Assembly: GCF_020180945.1 (NCBI RefSeq)
Contig: NZ_JAIPUL010000001.1
Coordinates: 1,178,001-1,242,000 of the forward strand
Direction: 5' to 3'
Length of the DNA stretch: 64,000 nt
DNA from: Lacticaseibacillus kribbianus
Lineage (GTDB): Bacteria; Bacillota; Bacilli; Lactobacillales; Lactobacillaceae
This document shows positions 16,051 through 24,786 of the stretch, one piece after another; positions within the stretch are counted from its first letter, which is position 1, and each line of letters opens with the position of its first letter. The notes beneath the pieces were generated by a model that ran no database searches, was not told where the DNA came from, and worked only from the letters and a program-made list of their open reading frames with translations. The position numbers and the translations under genes are program-made.

Positions 16051-17052
16051 TCAGTCCGGCTGGTGCGCATCGAAGTACGCCACGCTTTTCTGGACCGTCT
16101 GGTTTTCGACCATCGCCGCCACCTGCTTGACCGTGTAATAGACGGTGTCCGCGTCGGCGTTGCCGTGGGCCTTGACGACCGGCGCGCGCAGGCCCAGGAG
16201 CACCGCACCGCCGTAGCTCGAGACGTCAAAGGTTTTGGCGATCTCCTTGATGCCGCCCTTCAGGAGCAGCCCGCCGAGCTTGCCCTTGACGCCGCTGTCC
16301 ATGATGGCGTGCTTGACCAGGCGCAGGATCGTCTTGGCCGTGCCCTCGATTGCCTTGAGCGTCGCGTTGCCGGTGAAGCCGTCGGTCACCACGACGTCGG
16401 CCGCGCCCTGAAGCAGCGAATCCGCCTCGACGTTGCCGATGAAGTTGATGCCCGGCGTCGCCTCCAGCAGCTTGTAGGTCTCCTGGTGCAGGTCGTCGCC
16501 CTTGTTGGCCTCGCTGCCGTTGTTGAGCAGCGCCACGCGCGGCTTCTCAAGCCCACGCAGGTCGTGGGCGTAAAAATTGCCCATGACGGCGTACTGCACC
16601 AGCTGCACGGCGCGGTTCTCCGCGTTGGCGCCGACGTCCAGCATGATGAAGCCCTTGCCGTCAACGGTCGGCAGCGTCGGCGCAAGCCCCGGGCGGTCGA
16701 TGCCCGGAATGCGGCCGACGATGAACAGCCCGGCAGCTAAAAGCGCCCCGGTGGAGCCCAGGGAAATCACGGCGTCGGCCTCGCCCGACTTCACCGCCTG
16801 GGCGGCCAGCACCATGGAGGCCTGCTTCTTGCGGCGAATCGCGCGCACCGGCTCGTCGGTGCTTTCGACCTTCTCGGTGGTGTGCACGATGGTCAGGCGG
16901 GTGTCGTCTTGAATCAGCGGTCGAATCTTGGTCTCATCCCCGTACAGGGTGAAGGTGACGGATTCGGGCAGCTCGTTGCGCGCCCGCTCGACCCCTTGAA
17001 TCACGACTTCGGGGGCGTGGTCGCCGCCCATTGCGTCTACGGCAATTTTCAC
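16051..17052 (-). CDS. plsX: Phosphate acyltransferase PlsX
   Basis: Converts acyl-ACP and phosphate into acyl-phosphate, the donor for PlsY in phosphatidic acid synthesis. The N-terminal [17 protein letters not shown] and [19 protein letters not shown] motifs are diagnostic; [17 protein letters not shown] and [17 protein letters not shown] follow. The length is 333. The start is GTG at 17052 behind AAAGGAGTGAGCTGA. It lies between recG and acpP in the expected order. Confidence 0.95.
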   Translation of the reverse strand: MKIAVDAMGGDHAPEVVIQGVERARNELPESVTFTLYGDETKIRPLIQDDTRLTIVHTTEKVESTDEPVRAIRRKKQASMVLAAQAVKSGEADAVISLGSTGALLAAGLFIVGRIPGIDRPGLAPTLPTVDGKGFIMLDVGANAENRAVQLVQYAVMGNFYAHDLRGLEKPRVALLNNGSEANKGDDLHQETYKLLEATPGINFIGNVEADSLLQGAADVVVTDGFTGNATLKAIEGTAKTILRLVKHAIMDSGVKGKLGGLLLKGGIKEIAKTFDVSSYGGAVLLGLRAPVVKAHGNADADTVYYTVKQVAAMVENQTVQKSVAYFDAHQPD

Positions 17053-17120
17053 TCAGCTCACTCCTTTGATTCCGATAGGCTTACTTTGCGCCAAGCCGGC
17101 GCATTTTGCAACTCCTGCCG

Positions 17121-19160
17121 CTAGTCCAGACTGCCGGTCTGCTGCTGCATCCGCGCCAGGTGCGCGCGCAGCGGGGCCAGCTCCGGCGCATCGAGCGTCG
17201 GGTCGCTGGCGAACAGCGCGGCGGCCACCTGCTGGGCGGCCGCCAGCGTCGCGTAGTCCGCCACCGGGTCGGCCACCTTGAACTCCGGCAGCCCGCTTTG
17301 CTTGTCGCCGAACAGGTCGCCGGAGCCGCGCAGCGCCAGGTCCTTTTCCGCCAGCTTGAAGCCGTCGGTGGTGGTGGTCATGATGGTCATGCGCTCGACG
17401 CCGGCGTCGTTCTTGGGGTCGGCGATCAGCACACAGTAGGCCGCGGCGGCCCCGCGCCCGACTCGCCCGCGCAGCTGGTGCAGCTGGGCCAGGCCGAAGC
17501 GGTCGGCGTCAAAAATCGCCATCACCGTCGCGTTGGGCACATCGACGCCGACCTCGACCACGGTGGTCGAGACCAGCACCTGCACCTCATTGGCGGCAAA
17601 GGCCCGCATGATTGCGTCCTTTTCGTCCGGCTTCATCTGCCCGTGCAACAGCGCCACCTTGGCCTGACCGGCGAACGCCGTGCTCAGCTTCTCGTACAGC
17701 TGCTCCGCGTTTTGAAGGTCGACCTTCTCGGACTCGGCGATCAGCGGTGTGATGGCGAAGACCTGGTGGCCGGCGGCGAGCTCCTGGCGCATGCGGTCGA
17801 TGGCTTGGCGCACCTGATTCTTGCGCACCCAACTGGTGGTGATCGGCTTGCGGCCGGCGGGCAGCTCGGTGATGCTCGAGACGTCCATCTCGCCGTACGC
17901 CGTGATGGCCAGTGTGCGGGGAATCGGCGTGGCGGTCATCGCCAAAAGGTCGGGGTGCAGGCCCTTCTCCTGCAGCACGCGGCGCTGGTTGACGCCGAAG
18001 CGGTGCTGTTCGTCGATCACGACCAGCCCGAGGTTGGCGTAGTCCACCGCCTTTTGGATCAGCGCGTGGGTGCCGATCACAATGTCGACGGCGCCGCTTC
18101 GCAGCCCGGCCAGGATCGGCCGGCGCGCCGCTGCGCTCGTCGAGCCGGTCAAGAGCGCGACGGTGACGTCGAAGGGCGCAAAGAGTTTCTTCAGCTTGGC
18201 GTAGTGCTGCTCGGCCAGGACCTCGGTCGGCACCATCAGGGCGGCCTGGTAGCGCGCCGTCACTGTCGCGTACATCACGATCGCGGCCACGATGGTCTTG
18301 CCCGAGCCGACGTCCCCTTGCAGCAGCCGGTTCATGTGCGACGGGGCGCGCAGGTCCGCGCAGATCTCGTTGACCACCGTTTTTTGCGCCGTCGTCAGCG
18401 TGAACGGCAGCGTCTGGATCAGCCCGCGCACCGCCTGGTTGTCGTAGGGGATCGCCAAGCCGTTGCCCGCGCTGTGGCTGTCCTCGCGCAGCGCCTGAAT
18501 CTGGCTTTCAAACAGGAAGAACTCGCGGAAAATCGCGCTGCGCCGCGCCGCCTTGGCCTCGGCCGCGCTGTCCGGAAAATGCATCCCGTGCACGATCTGC
18601 GCGTCGTCCAGCAGGCGGAACTCGGCGCGAATCGCCGCCGGCACCACGTTGCCCATCGTCTGGGCCTCGCGCTCGTACGCCGTTTTGACCAGCTCGACCA
18701 GCGTCGCCTGGCGCACGTGCTTGTTGACCGGGTAGATGCCGGCAAGGTCGGGGGCATCCACCTCCTGCGTGGCCAGCACCTTCATCCCCGTCATCGTGTG
18801 GCGCTTGGCGTCCCACTTGCCGTAGATGGCGGCCTCCTCGCCCTGCTCGAACTTGTCCTTGAGCCAGGGCTGGTTGAAGAAGGTGATCAGCACGACGTCG
18901 TGGTCGACCTGCAGGCGCAGGTTCAGCCGGTTCTTGCGCGGGCCGAAGCGGCTGACCACCGGCGGCGCCACCACGACGCCCTTGATGGTCAGCTTCTCCT
19001 GGTCGGCGGCCTCCGCCAGGTCCTTGACCTGCAGATCGTCGTAGCGAAACGGAAAGTAAAACAGCAGGTCGCCCAGGTTGGTCAACCCGAGCGTCGCGAG
19101 TTGCTCCGCCTTCTTGGGCCCGACCCCAGGCAGGACCGTCAATGCCTCTGTCAGTGCCAT
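17121..19160 (-). CDS. recG: ATP-dependent DNA helicase RecG
   Basis: Branch-migrating helicase that processes stalled forks and Holliday junctions. It is 679 residues long, with an N-terminal wedge/OB domain (LPGVGPKKAEQLATLGL, then GDLLFYFPFRYDD) and helicase motifs LLQGDVGSGKTIVAAIVM (I), IGTHALIQ (Ic), VVIDEQHRFG (DEQH), AMTATPIPRTLA (III), TTVVEVGVDVPNATVM (V) and QLRGRVGRG (VI). ATG at 19160 has AAAGGAGGT upstream. It lies between fakA and plsX, as in other lactobacilli. Confidence 0.96.
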   Translation of the reverse strand: MALTEALTVLPGVGPKKAEQLATLGLTNLGDLLFYFPFRYDDLQVKDLAEAADQEKLTIKGVVVAPPVVSRFGPRKNRLNLRLQVDHDVVLITFFNQPWLKDKFEQGEEAAIYGKWDAKRHTMTGMKVLATQEVDAPDLAGIYPVNKHVRQATLVELVKTAYEREAQTMGNVVPAAIRAEFRLLDDAQIVHGMHFPDSAAEAKAARRSAIFREFFLFESQIQALREDSHSAGNGLAIPYDNQAVRGLIQTLPFTLTTAQKTVVNEICADLRAPSHMNRLLQGDVGSGKTIVAAIVMYATVTARYQAALMVPTEVLAEQHYAKLKKLFAPFDVTVALLTGSTSAAARRPILAGLRSGAVDIVIGTHALIQKAVDYANLGLVVIDEQHRFGVNQRRVLQEKGLHPDLLAMTATPIPRTLAITAYGEMDVSSITELPAGRKPITTSWVRKNQVRQAIDRMRQELAAGHQVFAITPLIAESEKVDLQNAEQLYEKLSTAFAGQAKVALLHGQMKPDEKDAIMRAFAANEVQVLVSTTVVEVGVDVPNATVMAIFDADRFGLAQLHQLRGRVGRGAAAAYCVLIADPKNDAGVERMTIMTTTTDGFKLAEKDLALRGSGDLFGDKQSGLPEFKVADPVADYATLAAAQQVAAALFASDPTLDAPELAPLRAHLARMQQQTGSLD

Positions 19161-19192
19161 GGCTGACCTCCTTTCGGCTGCGTTGGATAACA

Positions 19193-19223
19193 ATAGGGCG
19201 GCCCACTGGGTGCGCCGCCCTAT
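19193..19223 (-). terminator. Probable terminator after fakA
   Basis: Minus strand ATAGGGCGGC-N11-GCCGCCCTAT followed by TGTTAT. The tail is weak, so read-through into recG is likely. Confidence 0.6.
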
Positions 19224-19226
19224 CAC

Positions 19227-20894
19227 TTACTCTACGGAAACCAGGTACGGGTAAACCGGCTGGTCCCCCTGGTGAATCTCGACTTCGACATCCGGGTTGG
19301 CGGAAGTGATCGACTCGGCAATTGCCGTTGCCTCAGCCTCGCTGCCGTCCGCCCCGATGATCAGGGTGACGATCTCGGAATCCTCGTCGAGCATCGCGGC
19401 CACCATGTCGCTGGCCGCCTGGGTGCGATCCGGTTCGGCAATCTTGATCTTGTTGTCGATGATGCCCATCCAGTCGTCCTTGTGGATCTCGAGGCCGTCG
19501 ATGGTGGTGTCGCGAATCGCCTGGGTGACCGAACCGGAGATGACATTGCCGAGCTCTTCGGTCATCGCCTCCGTGTTGGCCTCAAGCGTCGCCTCCGGGT
19601 TGAAGCCGAGCATTGCGGTCATGCCCTGATTGATGGTGCGGCTCTTGACGATCGCCACGTTGACGTCCGCGGCCTTGGCCGCCTCCGTCGCCGCCATGAA
19701 AATGTTGCTGTTGTTCGGCAGCACAATCACGTTTTCGGCGTGGGCGGCGGTAATCGCCTCGAGGATGTCGTTGGTGCTTGGGTTCATGGTCTGGCCGCCG
19801 TTGAGCACGTGGGTCACGCCTAGGCTCTTGAACAGCTCACCGAGACCGGCACCGGCGGCGATGGCCACCACGCCGGCGAACGCCTTAGGCTGCTCCTGCG
19901 CCGGAGCCTCCTTTTCGCGCTCGATGATCGACTCGTGCTGAAGGCGCATGTTGTCGACCTTGATCTTCTCAAGCGTCCCGAACTGCTGCCCGTACTTGAA
20001 GACCGTGCCCGGGTGCTCCGTGTGGACGTGAACCTTGACCACCTCGTCGTCGGCAACGACCAAAGTGGAGTCGCCGAGCTGGTTGAGGTACTGGCGGAAG
20101 GTCTCGTAGTCGAACGGCTTCGGGCTGTCGCCCTTGCCCAGGTTGACCATCATCTCCGTGCAGTAGCCGTAGACGATGTCCTCCGGGTTCAGCTGGGCCT
20201 GCGCGCCCTGGTGGTGGGTGGCCTTGACCATCTCGCCCATCTCGGTCTCGTCCGGCACGTACGCGTCGTCGTCAACTTCGCCGGACAGCCCTTCCTTGAA
20301 GCCCTCGTAGATGAAGACCAGCCCCTGGCCACCGGAGTCGACCACGCCGACTTCCTTGAGCACCGGCAGCAGGTCCGGCGTCTTGGCCAGGGCGCGCTTG
20401 GCGGCCTTGACCACCGCGTTCATCACGACCACGGCGTCGGTGGTCTGGGTGGCGGCCTTCAGCCCCGCCTTGGCCCCTTCGCGCGCGACCGTCAGAATCG
20501 TGCCTTCGACCGGCTTCATGACCGCCTTGTAGGCCGTCTCGACCCCGCCGGCGAACGCGTCGGCCAAGTCCTGCGCGGACAGCGTGTCCTTGCTTGCGAC
20601 GCTTTTGGCAAAGCCGCGGAACAGCTGCGACGAGATGACGCCGGAGTTGCCGCGAGCCCCCATCAACAGGCCCTTGCCCAAGTGCTTGGCCAGCTCGCCG
20701 ACCTGGTCGCTGTCGCTTTCAAGGACCGCCTTGGCCCCGGTCTGGAACGTCAGGAACATGTTGGTGCCCGTGTCGCCATCCGGCACCGGGAACACGTTCA
20801 GTGAGTTGACGAATTCGGCATTCTTCTTGATGCGGTGCGCGGCGATCCGGATCATGTCCGAGAACTTCGCCGCCGTGATTTCAGTAACTTCCAC
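19227..20894 (-). CDS. fakA: Fatty acid kinase ATP-binding subunit FakA (YloV, DAK/DhaL family)
   Basis: Phosphorylates FakB-bound exogenous fatty acids to acyl-phosphate, feeding PlsX/PlsY. The protein is 555 residues. The DhaL-type nucleotide domain shows LNVFPVPDGDTGTNMFLTF and GARGNSGVISSQLFRGFA, with VVDSGGQGLVFIYEG closing it. The middle domain contains VKVHVHTEHPG, and the C-terminal EDD-like part contains NGGQTMNPSTNDILEAI and VLPNNSNI. The start is GTG at 20894, eight bases after GGAGGAATT; 16 upstream in-frame codons are not conserved. It sits downstream of yloU and upstream of recG-plsX-acpP, so fatty acid activation and use are clustered. Confidence 0.93.
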   Translation of the reverse strand: MEVTEITAAKFSDMIRIAAHRIKKNAEFVNSLNVFPVPDGDTGTNMFLTFQTGAKAVLESDSDQVGELAKHLGKGLLMGARGNSGVISSQLFRGFAKSVASKDTLSAQDLADAFAGGVETAYKAVMKPVEGTILTVAREGAKAGLKAATQTTDAVVVMNAVVKAAKRALAKTPDLLPVLKEVGVVDSGGQGLVFIYEGFKEGLSGEVDDDAYVPDETEMGEMVKATHHQGAQAQLNPEDIVYGYCTEMMVNLGKGDSPKPFDYETFRQYLNQLGDSTLVVADDEVVKVHVHTEHPGTVFKYGQQFGTLEKIKVDNMRLQHESIIEREKEAPAQEQPKAFAGVVAIAAGAGLGELFKSLGVTHVLNGGQTMNPSTNDILEAITAAHAENVIVLPNNSNIFMAATEAAKAADVNVAIVKSRTINQGMTAMLGFNPEATLEANTEAMTEELGNVISGSVTQAIRDTTIDGLEIHKDDWMGIIDNKIKIAEPDRTQAASDMVAAMLDEDSEIVTLIIGADGSEAEATAIAESITSANPDVEVEIHQGDQPVYPYLVSVE

Positions 20895-20948
20895 TCGGTA
20901 ATTCCTCCGTATTGGCGCCTGCAGGTCGTGCCTGCAGGCCACGATCTG

Positions 20949-21314
20949 TTAATCTTCGCCGATGACGCGCACGCCCTGCACGATTACGGTCACCGTGTTG
21001 GCCGTGACCCCCAGCATGGTTTCGAGGTTGTACTTGACCTTGTCCTGGACGTTGCGGCACACCTCGGAAATCTTGGTGCCGTAACCGACCACGATGTTGA
21101 CCTCGACGGTGACGCCGTTGTCGGCCTGGCGCACCACGACGCCGCGCGAGAAGTTCTCGCGGTTCAGGATTTCGTTGAGATTGTCGCGAATCTGGTTCTT
21201 GCTGGCCATGCCAACGATCCCGTAGATATCGGTCGCGGCGCCACCAACAACTGTCGCGATGACATTGTTCGAGATATCGATGGTCCCGTACTTGGTTTTG
21301 ATTTTGACCGCCAT
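20949..21314 (-). CDS. yloU: Asp23/Gls24 family envelope stress protein YloU
   Basis: 121-residue Asp23-domain protein (DUF322). Members are membrane-associated or cytosolic proteins linked to cell envelope homeostasis; the molecular role is not settled. VVGGAATDIYGIVGMASKN and VNIVVGYGTKISEVCRNVQD are typical. TTAGGAGGTCAGCGC precedes the ATG. It is first in the yloU-fakA-recG-plsX-acpP run and divergent from rpmB. A small hairpin (AGCCCaagtGGGGCT, 21375-21390) lies in its leader. A second Asp23 gene is at 43531-43965. Confidence 0.92.
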   Translation of the reverse strand: MAVKIKTKYGTIDISNNVIATVVGGAATDIYGIVGMASKNQIRDNLNEILNRENFSRGVVVRQADNGVTVEVNIVVGYGTKISEVCRNVQDKVKYNLETMLGVTANTVTVIVQGVRVIGED

Positions 21315-21553
21315 GCGCTGACCTCCTAATGTTTGGGAATGTAATAAGCGCGATGCGCTTAGGAAAACGGGCCAAGCCCCACTTGGGCTCAGTAATTCTA
21401 GTCTAGTTTAGCATAGCAAATGCGGTTTTGAAAGCCGCCCGCCACCCTGTCAAGTAAAAGAACTTGGCAAAACTTCTTGCAATCCGCGGTGCCCTATGAT
21501 AAGTTAGTTGAGTGAAAAATCTGCGTAAGTGGATAAGCAAGGAGGTCCGAGAA

Positions 21554-21739
21554 TTGGCAAAAGACGTAATCACAGGGCGCCACACTGTATTTGGCAACAA
21601 GCGTTCGCACGCTTTGAACTCCAGCCGCCGCTCCTGGAAGGCTAACCTGCAAAAGGTTCGCATCCTGATCGACGGTAAGCCGAAGCGCGTTTGGGTATCT
21701 GCCCGCGCATTGAAATCAGGTAAAGTGACTCGGGTCTAA
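21554..21739 (+). CDS. rpmB: Ribosomal protein L28
   Basis: 61-residue large-subunit protein: [20 protein letters not shown] and [20 protein letters not shown] are diagnostic. The start is TTG at 21554, eight bases after GGAGG (21541-21545); upstream in-frame codons overlap that ribosome binding site and are not conserved. A TATGAT -10-like element is at 21495-21500. It is divergent from yloU and followed by a strong terminator and the repeat array. Confidence 0.95.
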   Translation: MAKDVITGRHTVFGNKRSHALNSSRRSWKANLQKVRILIDGKPKRVWVSARALKSGKVTRV

Positions 21740-21755
21740 CCTCCCGAGCACGTGA

Positions 21756-21782
21756 GGCCACCCCAAGCGGGTGGCCTTTTTT
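21756..21782 (+). terminator. Intrinsic terminator of rpmB
   Basis: GGCCACCC-caag-CGGGTGGCC followed by TTTTTT. The first repeat box of locus C begins five bases later. Confidence 0.9.
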
Positions 21783-21786
21783 GTTT

Positions 21787-22221
21787 CCAGAGCGGAGTGC
21801 GGCGGGCTTAGCCACCGGCCAGCGTAAGGGCAGCGCTTGGGGCGCACCTTGGCCCGAGCGCTCCCCTAGCTGGACGAGTGGGCGTTGCCGCACGGAGCTC
21901 GACGTTTCCAGAGCGCAGCGGGGCGAACTTAGCGGGATGGATTGCCTAGCCGGGGAACTTGGGCCGCACTTTGGCCCGAGCCCCCCGGCGTAGCAAGCCA
22001 CTCCCGCGTTGCCCCGCGGAGCTCGACGATGCCAGAGCGCAGCAGGGCGCATTTAACGGGATGGATTGCCTAGCCGGGGAACTTGGGCCGCACTTTGGCC
22101 CGAGTCCCCCGGCGTAGCAAGCCACTCCCGCGTTGCCCCGCGGAGCTCGACGATGCCAGAGCGCAGCGGCGGCGCACTTACCGACGGTTTGCCCTGCCAA
22201 GCTCGACGACCAGGGCGCACC
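21787..22221 (+). repeat. Terminator-associated hairpin repeat, locus C (tandem array)
   Basis: Units start with CCAGAGCG at 21787, 21908, 22032 and 22156, and a stub with CCAGGGCG starts at 22210. The spacings are 121, 124, 124 and 54 bases. Units 2 and 3 are nearly identical, which suggests recent duplication. Cores lie at 21836-21858, 21958-21980 and 22082-22104 (CTTGGGCC-GCACTTT-GGCCCGAG in units 2 and 3). The flanks of each unit also pair (GCGGGGC near the start with GCCCCGC near the end), so each unit is one long imperfect palindrome. The fourth unit lacks the core. With the two flanking terminators, the array fills the 21740-22287 gap between convergent genes. Confidence 0.85.
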
Positions 22222-22246
22222 AACCTTCCCCAAACCATCAGAATGC

Positions 22247-22280
22247 AAACGCGGGCGGTCCCTCAGGGCCGCCCGCGTTT
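22247..22280 (-). terminator. Intrinsic terminator of the MBG/MucBP-like gene
   Basis: AAACGCGGGCGGtCC and GGgCCGCCCGCGTTT form a long stem; the minus strand continues TTTGCATTC. It lies just downstream of the stop at 22288. Confidence 0.8.
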
Positions 22281-22287
22281 GTCTATC

Positions 22288-23382
22288 CTAGTTATCTTGG
22301 TCATCCTGCGGCACGTCATCTTGCAGTGCCTCGCGTCCAAACAGCTGGCGGGTCGCACGCCGCAGCAGCGCGGACATGTGCACCGGCTGCACCAAGGCCG
22401 CCGGTACCGTCAGCGGCAGGCTCGGCTCATCGATCGCCCCCGGCACCGGTGCCGCGCCGCTCACCGCGGCGGCCGCTGGCTCGGAATCGCGCGCCGAGAC
22501 TTCAGGCACCGCCGTCCCCTGCTCGTTTTGCTGCGTGGCTTGGTCCGAAACCGGCAGGCCGGGACCGTCTGCGACGGCATCGCGCACCGCCGCGTCCGGC
22601 ATCAATCGCTGGGCCAGCGCCTGCAGCTCGGCCTCCGGCGTCGGCGCCCACGGGTCGGCCGGCACGTAAATGGCCGCGACCCGCCCGCCCGGCTTGGCCG
22701 GCACCCGCAGCGGCTGCGGCAGCCGCTCAAGCGCCGCGAAATCCGGGTAGGTGGTGATCAACTGGCCCTGAAGCCCGTACACGCGCTGCGGCTCGGCAAT
22801 GGCCACACCGTTGCGGTCGACCGGCGCCAGAACGTACTCGATCACGTTGGGCAGGTACGACACGGTGACGAAGCGGTGCGCCGGGCGTCTGAAGCCCGTC
22901 TGCGGCGCCTCCGCGGGCACCGAGCGGTCGGGCACAAAGCCGAAGCGCGCGGGGCTTGGCACCGCGGGAAAAGCGCCCTGCGGCACGTACGCAACCCGGG
23001 GCTGCGCCACGCTGATCTCCTGATAAACCGCCACATCGAGGCGCTGCACCAGTGGCGGCGGTGTGCCCGCCCCCGCGCCGACGTAGGTGATGGTGCGGGT
23101 CAGCGCGATGGTGCGCGGCGTGACGGCCGGCACCACGGTCATGGTGCCGGGCACCACCGCGATGCTGGCCGGCGCAACGGTCGGATTGGCCTGGCGAAGG
23201 CGCGTCAGGCCGCCCTCGGACAGCGTCACTTGGTGGCCCCCGATGGCATCCGTGCTAAGCCCCGCGAAGTCCGCCGCGGTCCAGTCCGGCGCGCTCAGGC
23301 CCGTCAGGCGAAGCGGGTACGGCGCCGGCAGCACACCGCCTTTTTGAATCGCCAGGTCGGCGAGGTGAATCGTTGCGCGCAT
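22288..23382 (-). CDS. Protein with MBG- and MucBP-like segments, no signal peptide
   Basis: 364-residue protein. Residues ~22-84 (LTGLSAPDWTAADFAGLSTD then GGHQVTLSEGGLTRLRQANP) resemble the MBG-type modules of lactobacillar surface adhesins, and ~94-160 (TRTITYVGAGAGTPPP) resemble a MucBP/mucin-binding repeat. A second related strand pattern occurs near FVTVSYLPNVIEYVLAPVDR. The C-terminal ~90 residues are acidic and low-complexity. No signal peptide, transmembrane segment or LPxTG anchor is visible, which is odd for such modules. AAAGGAGGGCACGCG before the ATG and placement 14 bases after thiN argue for a real, co-transcribed gene. The domain assignment is by eye; function is unknown. Confidence 0.65.
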   Translation of the reverse strand: MRATIHLADLAIQKGGVLPAPYPLRLTGLSAPDWTAADFAGLSTDAIGGHQVTLSEGGLTRLRQANPTVAPASIAVVPGTMTVVPAVTPRTIALTRTITYVGAGAGTPPPLVQRLDVAVYQEISVAQPRVAYVPQGAFPAVPSPARFGFVPDRSVPAEAPQTGFRRPAHRFVTVSYLPNVIEYVLAPVDRNGVAIAEPQRVYGLQGQLITTYPDFAALERLPQPLRVPAKPGGRVAAIYVPADPWAPTPEAELQALAQRLMPDAAVRDAVADGPGLPVSDQATQQNEQGTAVPEVSARDSEPAAAAVSGAAPVPGAIDEPSLPLTVPAALVQPVHMSALLRRATRQLFGREALQDDVPQDDQDN

Positions 23383-23396
23383 CGCGTGCCCTCCTT

Positions 23397-24062
23397 TCAG
23401 TTATCGACGGTCTGGCCGCGCCAGTCGCGACTGTCCACCACCGCGACCACGCCCTGCGTGAAGCGGATGGTGACCGGCTGCTGGCCCAAAAACTCGTTGG
23501 ACGCCCAGGAAAACGGCGTGGCACTCGACCAGTCGTGCAGCGGGTACTTGGCGCCGACAATCGTCAGCGCCGCCACCGCGGTCAGCGGCACGATGCCCAG
23601 GTACCGGTAGCCCGGCGCCGGCTGCAGCACGTGTTCGCCCGGCCGGAAGAAGCGGACGCGGTTCTGGCGGTCCAGCACCTCAAGCTGCTCCGTGTGGGCC
23701 GCAAACCGCGGCTGCGTCGGCAGGAAAAGCGTGCTGAGCAGGTGGTCCAGCCGCCCGCCCGTGGCGGCCACCAGCCGCACCCGAGCGGCGCCGGCAGCAA
23801 AGGCCAGGCGCACGGCCATCTCCGTGTCCGTCTCGTCTTTTTCCGCCGGTGCGGTGTGAAGCGTTGCGACCGCTTGGGCCACGCGCGCGTGCTCGGCTTG
23901 GGTGAGCGAGTCGAAGTCCCCGACGGCAAAGGCGGGGGTGAGGCCGGCATCCAGCAGGTGCAGGGTGCCGCGGTCCACGCCGACCCAATCGCCGTCAAGC
24001 GCTGGCCAGCCGGCCGGCAACAGCCCCTGCGGCCCGCCGAGCATCAGGTTCAGCGTGCTCAT
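23397..24062 (-). CDS. thiN: Thiamine pyrophosphokinase
   Basis: Transfers pyrophosphate from ATP to thiamine, giving the cofactor used by enzymes such as pyruvate oxidase. The protein is 221 residues. VGVDRGTLHLLDAGLTPAFA, VGDFDSLTQ, EKDETDTEMAVRLA and ATGGRLDHLLSTL are the family motifs, with the metal/substrate acidic residues present. Its ATG overlaps the rpe stop (ATGA), so translation is coupled. Confidence 0.94.
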   Translation of the reverse strand: MSTLNLMLGGPQGLLPAGWPALDGDWVGVDRGTLHLLDAGLTPAFAVGDFDSLTQAEHARVAQAVATLHTAPAEKDETDTEMAVRLAFAAGAARVRLVAATGGRLDHLLSTLFLPTQPRFAAHTEQLEVLDRQNRVRFFRPGEHVLQPAPGYRYLGIVPLTAVAALTIVGAKYPLHDWSSATPFSWASNEFLGQQPVTIRFTQGVVAVVDSRDWRGQTVDN

Positions 24063-24709
24063 CGCGCCACCCGCCGCAGCTTGGCCAGCTGCGCGGCCGG
24101 ATCCGGTGCGGCATAGACGAACGAGCCGGCCACCAGAATGTCGGCGCCCGCCTCAAGCACCACCGGCGCGGTGGCGGTGGTGATGCCGCCGTCGACCTCG
24201 ATCTCATAGCTCAGCCCCAGCTGCTGGCGCAGGGCAGCAAGCTGTGCCACCTTGGCCGCCATTGCCGGAATGAAGCGCTGACCGCCAAAGCCCGGGTTGA
24301 CGGTCATCACCAGCACCTGGTCGACGATCGGCAGCACCGCCTCGATGCTGGCCACCGTGGTGCCGGGGTTGATCACGACCCCGGGCCGGCAACCGGCGGC
24401 GCGCACCTGCTGCAGCGCGCCGTACAGGTGCGGCGTCGCCTCGGCGTGAATCAGCAGGGTGTCGGCGCCCGCCTGCGCGAAGGCTGGAATCCAGCGCGCC
24501 GGATCCGAGACCATCATGTGCACGTCCAGCGGCAGGTTGGTCACCGGTCGAATCGCGGCCACCATGCCGGGGCCAAAGGTCAGATTGGCCACGAAATGCC
24601 CGTCCATCACGTCGACGTGCAACAGGTCGGCCCCGCCCGCCGCGACGACCTCGATGTCGTCGGCCAGGTGGGCGAAGTCCGCGCTCAGAATCGATGGTGC
24701 TAATTTCAT
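24059..24709 (-). CDS. rpe: Ribulose-phosphate 3-epimerase
   Basis: Interconverts ribulose 5-phosphate and xylulose 5-phosphate in the pentose phosphate/phosphoketolase pathway. The protein is 216 residues. APSILSADFAHL, HVDVMDGHFVANLTFGP, LDVHMMV, VMTVNPGFGGQ and EVDGGITTATAP supply the metal-binding His/Asp set of the TIM barrel. The start at 24709 is set by AAGGAGGAAGCAGC; upstream in-frame codons are not conserved. Confidence 0.96.
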   Translation of the reverse strand: MKLAPSILSADFAHLADDIEVVAAGGADLLHVDVMDGHFVANLTFGPGMVAAIRPVTNLPLDVHMMVSDPARWIPAFAQAGADTLLIHAEATPHLYGALQQVRAAGCRPGVVINPGTTVASIEAVLPIVDQVLVMTVNPGFGGQRFIPAMAAKVAQLAALRQQLGLSYEIEVDGGITTATAPVVLEAGADILVAGSFVYAAPDPAAQLAKLRRVAR

Positions 24710-24758
24710 GCTGCTTCCTCCTTGGGCACCGCCCGGCGGCGCCTTCCCCATAAGAATA

Positions 24759-24779
24759 GCGCAGTCGCTGCGACTGCGC
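24759..24779 (-). terminator. Hairpin between rsgA and rpe
   Basis: GCGCAGTCGC and GCGACTGCGC form a near-perfect palindrome with no proper U-tract (TATTCTTATG follows on the minus strand). It may be a partial terminator or a processing site. Confidence 0.35.
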
Positions 24780-24786
24780 CACTCAC

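Noticed and set aside
21787-22221. CRISPR array
   Set aside because: The repeats are long palindromes in direct tandem with no unique spacers and no cas genes nearby.
21781-22248. Open frames of 60-100 codons through the repeat arrays (also at 15283-15599, 47676-47924, 59729-60072)
   Set aside because: They run through hairpin repeats on both strands, with repeat-derived proline/arginine-rich sequence and no ribosome binding sites.
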